A stretch of DNA of 38,432 nt from Sinorhizobium sp. 8-89. Its GTDB lineage: Bacteria > Pseudomonadota > Alphaproteobacteria > Rhizobiales > Rhizobiaceae. Positions 32,100 to 38,432 of this stretch are shown here, in pieces (within the stretch, counting starts at the first letter, position 1; every line of letters starts with the position of its first letter). The stretch is taken from assembly GCF_030124325.1 (NCBI RefSeq), contig NZ_JASKLR010000037.1, forward strand, positions 1 through 38,432. Direction: 5' to 3'. Under the pieces are notes generated by a model. It saw nothing but the letters and a program-made list of their open reading frames with translations, was not told where the DNA came from and did no database searches. A program made the position numbers and the translations under genes.

Positions 32100-33278
32100 G
32101 CTTTCCTTGAGCGCGGTAATGGTGCTGCCGGGATGAATGCCTTCGCGCATCAGCAGGCCGCGAAGCGGACCCGCGGACGAGAGCAGATGCAAGCCGACGG
32201 CGCGCAGCGCCTGAACCGGAAGGAATCCGGAGAGCAGGGAGCGGTTGAGAAGATCCACGCTCGCGGTTCTGCTGACGATATCGATCCGCCTGCGGCTGTC
32301 GAACCGGTCGCCGGTGCCGACCGGCAGTTTGTTGCCGGTCGCGGTTCCCACGAGTTCGACGAGCGTCATGACATCGCGGAGGCTGAGATTGAGACCCTGG
32401 GCGCCGATCGGTGGAAAGGCATGAGCAGCTTCGCCAACGAGGATGATGCGCCCCTTGCCGAAGCGGCGGGCGGTCATGCCGGAGAGCGGGAAGGACTGCG
32501 GAATGCCCTCCGCCGTAACCTTGCCGAGAATGGATTGCAGCCGATCCTCGATGACGCGTGAAAGCATGTCCGGCGCGAGCTTCAGCGTCTCGTCCGCATC
32601 GCGCGGCTTCTGGACCCATACGAGGCTTGAGCGGTTGCCAGGGAGCGGAACCTGCGTGAACGGCCCGGCTTCGGTGTGGAACTCGGTCGACACGTCCTGG
32701 TGCGGAAGCTCGTGGCCGAAATTCAGCACGACAGCCGTTTGCGGATAGGACCACGTATGCACGGCGATGCCCGCGGCCTCACGCACGGCAGAGCGCCGCC
32801 CGTCCGCGCCAATGATCAGGTCGGCGGTGACCGTTCGGCCGTCGTCGAGCCCGACCCTTACTTCCTCTTCTGCGAGGTCGAAGATCGTTGCCGCCGCGGT
32901 CAGCCGGTCGAGCGTCGGCAACCCGGCTTCATGCTTCTCCAGGATTTCGAGGAACGGTGCATTCGGAATGTTGTAGCCGAATGCCTCCAATCCTACTTCC
33001 GACGCCCTGAAATTGACCGGCGGCGCACGCAACAGCCGCTTTGTTCCGTCGATGATATGAATGGCGACGAGCGGCGCCGTCAGCGGCACGATCTCGTCCC
33101 AGAGATCGAGTTTCTTGAGGTATTCGATCGACTGGTCCATGAGCGCGGTGGTGCGTCCATCGGCGATTGCGGGCTTTGGCCCGATCAATGCGACCTGGTG
33201 GCCGTTTCGCGCCAGCGCGATCGCAGCGAGTGACCCTGCAAGGCCCGCTCCGATAATGACGATGTCGTAGTGATCCAT
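32067..33278 (-). CDS. UbiH/UbiF-family FAD monooxygenase
   Basis: This 403-residue flavin hydroxylase probably acts in ubiquinone ring hydroxylation. The N-terminal dinucleotide fold is DIVIIGAGLAGSLAAIALAR (about 5-24). The middle motif is ADLIIGADGRRSAVRE, and the second FAD motif is GRIILVGEAAHAFPPIGAQG (GD motif varied to GE). These are signature features of the UbiH/COQ6 family. I set the start at ATG 33278 because the Rossmann strand begins there; an upstream ATG at 33317 has a better-looking GAGGT site and would add 13 residues. Alphaproteobacteria use several UbiH-like enzymes (such as UbiL), so the exact ring position is open. The 3' end overlaps the AEC gene. Confidence 0.85.
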   Translation of the reverse strand: MDHYDIVIIGAGLAGSLAAIALARNGHQVALIGPKPAIADGRTTALMDQSIEYLKKLDLWDEIVPLTAPLVAIHIIDGTKRLLRAPPVNFRASEVGLEAFGYNIPNAPFLEILEKHEAGLPTLDRLTAAATIFDLAEEEVRVGLDDGRTVTADLIIGADGRRSAVREAAGIAVHTWSYPQTAVVLNFGHELPHQDVSTEFHTEAGPFTQVPLPGNRSSLVWVQKPRDADETLKLAPDMLSRVIEDRLQSILGKVTAEGIPQSFPLSGMTARRFGKGRIILVGEAAHAFPPIGAQGLNLSLRDVMTLVELVGTATGNKLPVGTGDRFDSRRRIDIVSRTASVDLLNRSLLSGFLPVQALRAVGLHLLSSAGPLRGLLMREGIHPGSTITALKESLWEKVSRKSA

Positions 33279-33416
33279 AGCCGACAGGGACCTCTTCCCG
33301 CGCGCATCCTCGCGCATTTCTTGATACCTCGGCGACTGTTCTACTCGCATAGGTCATTGAAATAAATGGGCTGAATGAGCACTGCAGCAATCGCCGCATG
33401 TCCACAGGACAATTCC

Positions 33417-33462
33417 TTTGCGATGCTTTTGCACTTGAATTTTGCTGGCGATGCATCGCAAA
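33417..33462. promoter_or_regulatory. Inverted repeats upstream of pcs
   Basis: TTTGCGATGC (33417-33426) and its exact complement GCATCGCAAA (33453-33462) lie 26 bp apart, and the right arm overlaps a 12-bp perfect palindrome GCGATGCATCGC (33448-33459). Three GCGATGC half-sites therefore sit in the 280-bp divergent promoter region of the UbiH-type gene and pcs, about 100 bp before the pcs start. This is a candidate operator. Confidence 0.4.
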
Positions 33463-33558
33463 CGGTGCATATTACGGCCAAAGTGCCGCCGATGCGGTCC
33501 AGGCGTGACCTCTTGGTCGCGAAAAAAGACGGGATGTAGGGGATAGGCGGCGTCGCCC

Positions 33559-34284
33559 ATGAAGTTCTTTAACTACCGAAGAGTTCCTTACGCCGAGATA
33601 AGGGCCTTCTCCGTACATATCCTGACGGCTTCCGGTTCGTTCCTCGCCTTTCTCGGCGTCGTGGCGGCGGCCGAGCATCGTTTCGTCGACATGTTCTGGT
33701 GGCTCGGGCTGGCACTGCTCGTCGACGGCATCGACGGGCCGATCGCACGTAAGGTGCGGGTCAAGGAAGTGCTGCCCAACTGGTCGGGAGATACGCTCGA
33801 CAACGTCATCGACTACGTGACCTACGTCTTGCTGCCCGCATTCGCGCTTTATCAAAGCGGCATGATCGGTGAGCCCTGGTCCTTCGTGGCCGCCGGCGCT
33901 ATCGTCGTATCGAGCGCTATCTACTATGCGGACATGGGAATGAAGACGGACGAGTATTTCTTTTCCGGTTTTCCGGTCGTCTGGAACATGGTCGTCTTCA
34001 CGCTCTTCGTCATCCAGGCAAGCGAACTGACCGCGTCGATCGTCGTTTTCCTTTCCGTCGTGCTGACGTTCCTGCCGATCAATTTCCTGCATCCCGTGCG
34101 CGTCGAAAGGCTGAGGCCGCTCAATCTCGGCGTCTTCCTGCTATGGTCCGCGCTCGGCATCTATGCTCTGCTTCTGCATTTCGAGACGCCCGCCTGGGTA
34201 GCTATTGGCGTCGTGGTGACCGGGGTCTATCTCTACGTCATCGGTTTTGTTCTACAGATATTCCCCAATCTCGGCCGCATGTAG
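33559..34284 (+). CDS. pcs: Phosphatidylcholine synthase
   Basis: Pcs joins choline directly to CDP-diacylglycerol, giving phosphatidylcholine and CMP in the inner membrane (EC 2.7.8.24). The 241-residue product has the modified CDP-alcohol phosphotransferase motif DGIDGPIARKV ... GDTLDNVIDY (about 56-91), the defining feature of Pcs, followed by several membrane helices and the conserved FLPINFLHPVRVERLRPLN. The whole sequence closely resembles the Sinorhizobium meliloti enzyme, as far as I recall it. The ATG at 33559 lacks a strong Shine-Dalgarno. The downstream quinone oxidoreductase gene begins 9 bp after the stop, so the two are probably co-transcribed. Confidence 0.95.
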   Translation: MKFFNYRRVPYAEIRAFSVHILTASGSFLAFLGVVAAAEHRFVDMFWWLGLALLVDGIDGPIARKVRVKEVLPNWSGDTLDNVIDYVTYVLLPAFALYQSGMIGEPWSFVAAGAIVVSSAIYYADMGMKTDEYFFSGFPVVWNMVVFTLFVIQASELTASIVVFLSVVLTFLPINFLHPVRVERLRPLNLGVFLLWSALGIYALLLHFETPAWVAIGVVVTGVYLYVIGFVLQIFPNLGRM

Positions 34285-34293
34285 GAGTTGACC

Positions 34294-35271
34294 ATGGCAC
34301 AGGCGATCGTTGTTCGCGAACTCGGTGGACCCGAAGTCCTGAAAATGGAAGGGGTCACGCTGTCGGCCCCTGGCCCGGATGAGGTTCAGATCCGGCAAGT
34401 GGCGGTAGGTCTCAACTTTATCGACGTCTATTTCCGGACGGGCCTCTACAAGTCGGCGACCGGCCTGCCGTTCATTCCGGGTAAGGAGGGGGCCGGCATC
34501 GTCACCGCCGTAGGCGATGGCGTGAACCTGTTTTCGGTCGGCGACCGCGTTGCCTACGCTTCCGCCGATGGTGCCTATGCGAGCGAACGCAATGTCGAGG
34601 CGTCGCAACTGCTGAAGGTCCCCGACGGCATCAGCCTGGAGACGGCGGCTGCGATGATGCTGAAGGGCATGACCGCCCAATACCTCCTCAACCAGACTTT
34701 CAAGGTCGGTCCGGAGACGACATTGCTCTTTCATGCGGCCGCCGGCGGCGTTGGCCTGATTGCCGGGCAGTGGGCGAAGGCGCTGGGCGCGACCGTGATC
34801 GGCACGGCGGGATCCCAGGAGAAGATCGATCTCGCTCTCGCCCACGGCTACGACCATGTGATCAACTATGGGACGGAGAATTTCGTCACGCGGGTAAAGG
34901 AGTTGACGGGCGGGCGAGGCGTCGACGTCGTTTACGACTCCGTCGGCCGTGATACTTTTCCAGCCTCGCTGGATTGCCTGAAACCGCGCGGCCTGTGGGT
35001 CAGTTTCGGCAATTCTTCCGGCCCGGTGGAGGCGTTCAACATCGGCTTGCTGGCGCAGAAAGGCGCGCTCTTTGCAACACGCCCGACGCTTTTCACCTAT
35101 GTCGCAACGCGGCCGGCGCTGGAGGCGTGTGCAAATTCCCTGTTTGATGTTGTGCAAAGCAACAAAGTGCGTATCAATATCAATCAGACTTATCCGCTCG
35201 CCGAGGCCGGCCGGGCGCATACGGATCTGGAAACAAGAAAAACGAGTGGAACGACGTTGTTGATCCCGTGA
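34294..35271 (+). CDS. Quinone oxidoreductase (zinc-independent MDR family)
   Basis: This 325-residue NADPH:quinone oxidoreductase belongs to the medium-chain reductase superfamily. The N-terminal catalytic fold (MAQAIVVRELGGPEVLKMEG; VGLNFIDVYFRTGLYKS) and the nucleotide-binding motif HAAAGGVGLIAGQWAKALGA (about 149-168) are typical of the QOR branch. The structural-zinc cysteines of alcohol dehydrogenases are absent. ATG 34294 follows TAGGAG, which overlaps the pcs stop region. Enzymes of this type reduce quinones or enones; a role beside pcs or the ABC importer is not obvious, and co-location may be only operonic convenience. Confidence 0.92.
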   Translation: MAQAIVVRELGGPEVLKMEGVTLSAPGPDEVQIRQVAVGLNFIDVYFRTGLYKSATGLPFIPGKEGAGIVTAVGDGVNLFSVGDRVAYASADGAYASERNVEASQLLKVPDGISLETAAAMMLKGMTAQYLLNQTFKVGPETTLLFHAAAGGVGLIAGQWAKALGATVIGTAGSQEKIDLALAHGYDHVINYGTENFVTRVKELTGGRGVDVVYDSVGRDTFPASLDCLKPRGLWVSFGNSSGPVEAFNIGLLAQKGALFATRPTLFTYVATRPALEACANSLFDVVQSNKVRININQTYPLAEAGRAHTDLETRKTSGTTLLIP

Positions 35272-35321
35272 CCAAAACCTGAAGGTGGGCGGGGATCAAA
35301 AAGAGGGGAAAAGAGGGCAGC

Positions 35322-36896
35322 GTGCCTGTTAAGGGACAAACTGCGAGCGGTCCATTGTTGGCTGTGAGCAACCTGACGAAATTGTTCGGCTCGTTCGCAG
35401 CCTGCAACGCGATCAATCTGCAGATAGAGCCCGGAGAGATCCACGCTCTGCTCGGTGAGAACGGGGCGGGCAAGTCCACCTTGGTGAAGATGCTCTTCGG
35501 CGTTCTCGCGCCCACGGCCGGCGAGATAGCGTGGCAGGGTGAACCGGTGCGTGTCGCCAGCCCCAGTGACGCCCGCAAGCTCGGCATCGGCATGGTTTTC
35601 CAGCATTTTTCCTTGTTCGAGGCGCTCACGGTCGCGGAGAACATCGCGCTTTCGATGGATCGGAACGTGTCGCTTGCCCGCGTCGCCGACGAGGCGTCGC
35701 GACTTTCGCACGCCTATGGCCTGCCGCTCGACCCGAAAGCGCATGTCGCCGATCTTTCTGTCGGCGAGCGCCAGCGGATCGAAATCGTGCGCGCGCTTTT
35801 GCAAAATCCGCAGTTGATCATTCTTGACGAGCCGACCTCTGTGCTGACACCTCAGGAGGCCGACCGCCTGTTCGAGACACTGCAGAAGCTGAAGGCCGAA
35901 GGGCGTTCGGTCCTCTATATCAGCCATCGTCTCGAGGAGGTTCAGCGCATCTGCGACCGGGCGACGGTTCTGCGGCACGGCAGGGTGACCGGCGCTTGCG
36001 ATCCGCGTGCGGAAACGCCGGCCTCGCTGGCGCGGATGATGGTCGGAAGCGATGTGGCGCCGGTGACGCCGGAAGGCACGAACATCAAGGGCGACGTGCA
36101 GCTGGAGGCACGCCATCTTTCGGTCCCGGCGCGCACGCCTTTTGCGGTTTCGCTGAAGAACATCTGTCTCAAGGTTCGGGCGGGTGAAGTGCTGGCGATC
36201 GCCGGTGTTGCCGGCAATGGCCAGAGCGAGCTTTTCGACGCGCTCTCGGGGGAATATCCGGTTGCGGACGATAACGCGGTGCAGATACGGCAGAGGCCTG
36301 TTGGAACCAGGAACATCAACGCGCGGCGTCTGATGGGGGCCGGTTTCGTCCCCGAGGAGCGGCATGGGCACGCGGCGGTCGCGGCGCTTTCCCTGTCGGA
36401 CAATCTGGTTTTGGCACGCAGTCAATCCGACAAGCGGGCGTTTCTCGGTGGCGGATTCCTCAAGATCATCCGCCAAAGTGCAGTGAAGGCTGCGACCAGG
36501 CGGATTTCCGAGGCCATGGATGTTCGCAAGAGCGGCGAGGACCCGCCGGCGGGCTCGCTTTCGGGCGGTAACCTGCAAAAATTCATCGTCGGCCGTGAAC
36601 TCGATCGCCAGCCATCCGTGCTCGTGGTGAACCAGCCGACCTGGGGCGTTGACGCCGGGGCGGCAAGCCGCATCCGTCAGGCTCTGGTCGATCTTGCCAA
36701 GGCAGGATCGGCGGTGCTCGTCATCAGCCAGGATCTGGACGAAATATTCGAGGTGGCGACCGAGATCGCCGTCATCAGCGAAGGGCGCCTTTCCGATCCT
36801 TATCCGGCATGGGAACTGTCCCGTGAGAAGATCGGTCTATTGATGGGGGGCATGTACGCCAAGACGGAAGGCGCGGGAGCGGCGCATGCGCATTGA
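35322..36896 (+). CDS. ABC importer ATP-binding protein, two fused nucleotide-binding domains (BMP/nucleoside type)
   Basis: This 524-residue ATPase resembles YufO/NupO and RbsA. Domain 1 (about 12-250) has Walker A LLGENGAGKSTLVKM, the signature LSVGERQRIE and Walker B LIILDEP. Domain 2 (about 260-510) has the expected degenerate P-loop VAGNGQSELF, an intact signature LSGGNLQKFIV, and NQPTWGVDAG in place of a normal Walker B Glu, so only domain 1 should hydrolyse ATP efficiently. It starts at GTG 35322 behind GAGGGC. The stop overlaps the start of the first permease by 11 bp. The two permease types that follow indicate uptake of nucleosides or related compounds with a BmpA-like binding lipoprotein, which is not in the window. 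Confidence 0.92.
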   Translation: MPVKGQTASGPLLAVSNLTKLFGSFAACNAINLQIEPGEIHALLGENGAGKSTLVKMLFGVLAPTAGEIAWQGEPVRVASPSDARKLGIGMVFQHFSLFEALTVAENIALSMDRNVSLARVADEASRLSHAYGLPLDPKAHVADLSVGERQRIEIVRALLQNPQLIILDEPTSVLTPQEADRLFETLQKLKAEGRSVLYISHRLEEVQRICDRATVLRHGRVTGACDPRAETPASLARMMVGSDVAPVTPEGTNIKGDVQLEARHLSVPARTPFAVSLKNICLKVRAGEVLAIAGVAGNGQSELFDALSGEYPVADDNAVQIRQRPVGTRNINARRLMGAGFVPEERHGHAAVAALSLSDNLVLARSQSDKRAFLGGGFLKIIRQSAVKAATRRISEAMDVRKSGEDPPAGSLSGGNLQKFIVGRELDRQPSVLVVNQPTWGVDAGAASRIRQALVDLAKAGSAVLVISQDLDEIFEVATEIAVISEGRLSDPYPAWELSREKIGLLMGGMYAKTEGAGAAHAH

Positions 36897-37980
36897 ACTC
36901 GAAAAACGCGCTCAGGTTTCGGCGCTGTTCTCAATTCTGTCGCCGTTCATCGCTTTCGCGCTGACCATGATCTTCGGCGGAATCATGTTCGCGCTGCTTG
37001 GCAAGAATCCAGCTATCGCGCTCTACAGCTTCTTCGTCGAACCCTTGAGCGAAGTCTGGTCGCTACACGAATTGGCAATCAAGGCCGCGCCGCTGATCCT
37101 GATCGGTGTCGGCCTCTCCGTCTGCTTCCGGTCCAACAACTGGAACATCGGGGCCGAAGGACAATTCATCATGGGGGCGATCGCGGGCTCGATCCTGCCC
37201 GTCGTCTTCTACGACTGGCAATCGCCGATGGTGCTGCCGATGATGATGGTGCTCGGCATGCTTGGCGGCGCTCTCTTCGCTGCGATACCGGCCTTCCTCA
37301 AGGCGCATATGAACACCAACGAAATCCTGACGAGCCTGATGCTGGTCTACGTCGCCCAACTCTTTCTCGACTGGATCGTGCGCGGCCCCTGGCGCAATCC
37401 GCAGGGCATGAATTTTCCGGAAACCCGCACGTTTGCTGCCGATGCGATCCTTCCTGAGATGCTTGCCTCGGGGCGCACGCATTGGGGCTTCGGCTTCGCG
37501 ATCATTGCCGCCGTCCTGGTCTGGTTCATGATGCGTTACACGCTGAGAGGATTCGAAATCACCGTTCTCGGCCAGTCCGCGCGGGCAGGGCGCTTTGCCG
37601 GCTTTTCGTCGCGCAAGATGATCTGGTTTTCGATGCTGTTTTCGGGGGCATTGGCTGGGCTTGCCGGCATTGCGGAAGTGAGCGGCGCCATCCAGCAACT
37701 GCGGCCGGTGATCTCGCCCGGCTACGGCTTCACGGCGATCATCGTGGCCTTTCTCGGCCGCCTCAATCCGCTCGGCATCATCGCCGCCGGTCTGGTCCTG
37801 GCGCTGACCTATCTCGGCGGCGAAGCGGCACAGCTCTCGATCGGCGTGTCGGAGAAGGTCACGCGTGTGTTTCAGGGACTGTTGCTCTTCTTCGTGCTGT
37901 CCTGCGACACGCTTATTCACTATCGCATAAGGCTCGTGTGGGAGAGGCTCGCCGCGATCAAGACGGATGGAAGCCACTGA
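36886..37980 (+). CDS. ABC importer permease 1 (BMP/nucleoside type)
   Basis: This 364-residue membrane permease of the branched-chain-amino-acid/sugar type is the first of the two permeases usual for BMP-family nucleoside importers. Recognisable segments include IALYSFFVEPLSEVWSLHEL, KAAPLILIGVGLSVCFRSNN, NIGAEGQFIMGAIAGS (the conserved cytoplasmic-loop region) and GYGFTAIIVAFLGRLNPLGI near the end. The ATG overlaps the ATPase gene by 11 bp, and the stop overlaps the next ATG (ATGA), so all three genes are translationally coupled. Confidence 0.9.
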   Translation: MRIELEKRAQVSALFSILSPFIAFALTMIFGGIMFALLGKNPAIALYSFFVEPLSEVWSLHELAIKAAPLILIGVGLSVCFRSNNWNIGAEGQFIMGAIAGSILPVVFYDWQSPMVLPMMMVLGMLGGALFAAIPAFLKAHMNTNEILTSLMLVYVAQLFLDWIVRGPWRNPQGMNFPETRTFAADAILPEMLASGRTHWGFGFAIIAAVLVWFMMRYTLRGFEITVLGQSARAGRFAGFSSRKMIWFSMLFSGALAGLAGIAEVSGAIQQLRPVISPGYGFTAIIVAFLGRLNPLGIIAAGLVLALTYLGGEAAQLSIGVSEKVTRVFQGLLLFFVLSCDTLIHYRIRLVWERLAAIKTDGSH

Positions 37981-38432
37981 TGGGCATCGTTGAAGCAATC
38001 CTGTTGAGCGTCATCACGGCGGCTACCCCGCTCGTCCTTGCCGCTGCGGGCGAACTTGTCGCGGAGCGATCGGGGGTCCTCAATCTAGGCGTCGAAGGCA
38101 TGATGATCATGGGCGCCGTCTGCGCCTTTGCTGCAACGCAGCTTAGCGGGGAGCCCTATGTCGGCCTACTGGCCGGCATCGCCAGTGGGGCGTTGTTCTC
38201 GCTCCTGTTTGCCTTCCTTACCCTGACGCTTGTCGCCAACCAGGTGGCGACCGGACTGGCCTTGACGCTTCTGGGGCTCGGCGTTTCCGGCATGCTCGGC
38301 GAGAGTTTTCTCGGAATGCAGGGGATCAAGCTGCAGCCGATCGCGATACCACTACTCTCCGAGATTCCGTTTTTCGGGCCGCTCCTGTTCCGGCAGGACG
38401 CGATCTTCTATCTGTCGATCGCGGTGGTCGCC
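37980..38432 (+). CDS. ABC importer permease 2, 5' part
   Basis: This is the start of the second permease gene, cut by the right edge of the window after 151 codons. The product begins MGIVEAILLSVITAATPLVL and contains the family motif ERSGVLNLGVEGMMIMGAVC, typical of the smaller partner permease in BMP-linked nucleoside importers. Its ATG overlaps the previous stop (ATGA at 37980). No stop occurs before the window end. Confidence 0.88.
   Translation, partial: MGIVEAILLSVITAATPLVLAAAGELVAERSGVLNLGVEGMMIMGAVCAFAATQLSGEPYVGLLAGIASGALFSLLFAFLTLTLVANQVATGLALTLLGLGVSGMLGESFLGMQGIKLQPIAIPLLSEIPFFGPLLFRQDAIFYLSIAVVA

Noticed and set aside
35190..36578. A 462-codon minus-strand open frame opposite the ABC ATPase
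   Set aside because: It crosses the boundary between two real genes and has no recognisable domain; the opposite strand has clear Walker and signature motifs.

Overview
The window looks like chromosomal DNA of an alphaproteobacterium of the Sinorhizobium/Ensifer group. The evidence is high GC coding sequence with strong GC bias at third positions, a phosphatidylcholine synthase (Pcs) closely resembling the rhizobial enzyme, and intergenic palindromes of the RIME and A/B/C-motif type known from Sinorhizobium. One promoter also fits the RpoE2 general-stress consensus. I see no insertion sequence, prophage, integrase or CRISPR array, so this reads as ordinary chromosome with a good deal of accessory single-gene content. 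All identifications rest on reading the sequence; no database search was run.

Layout. 1-7.2 kb: the start of a small membrane protein gene (minus strand), a frameshifted unknown gene, a large MscS-type mechanosensitive channel, a secreted DUF4168 protein, a PPK2 polyphosphate kinase (minus) and a secreted lectin-like protein. 7.3-12.3 kb: an AraC-type regulator divergent from a three-gene paoABC-like periplasmic molybdenum aldehyde oxidoreductase operon. 12.5-17.2 kb: a YdeI-like protein, a CHASE2 adenylate cyclase convergent with a FecR-domain protein, and a small secreted protein. 17.4-23.4 kb: single genes including a CBS-pair protein, a RibD/DHFR-like reductase, a GlxA-type regulator broken by an in-frame amber codon, a methyltransferase, a DinB protein, a thioredoxin-fold protein, a GFA-fold protein and a tiny secreted protein. 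23.5-29.2 kb: a DUF5939 adenylate cyclase, an alpha/beta hydrolase, a P-loop kinase, then two paralogous response regulators (REC-REC and REC-REC-GGDEF). 29.4-32.1 kb: a small unknown protein, tRNA-Lys(TTT), a CcdA-type membrane protein and an AEC transporter. 32.1-38.4 kb: a UbiH-type hydroxylase divergent from pcs, then a quinone oxidoreductase and an ABC importer operon (ATPase, permease, and a second permease cut by the window end) of the BMP-linked nucleoside type.

Themes. Second-messenger signalling is prominent: two class III cyclases and one diguanylate cyclase lie within 16 kb. In the two response regulators the degenerate receivers sit in opposite positions. Three copies of one double-stem palindrome lie, in the same orientation, 17-49 bp before start codons of unrelated genes. 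Two genes carry apparent disabling mutations (a frameshift near 1063 and an amber codon at 19220-19222). No complete unknown system was found. The most interesting leads are the receiver pair with its structured leader, the start-proximal palindromes, and several symmetrical sites in promoter positions.
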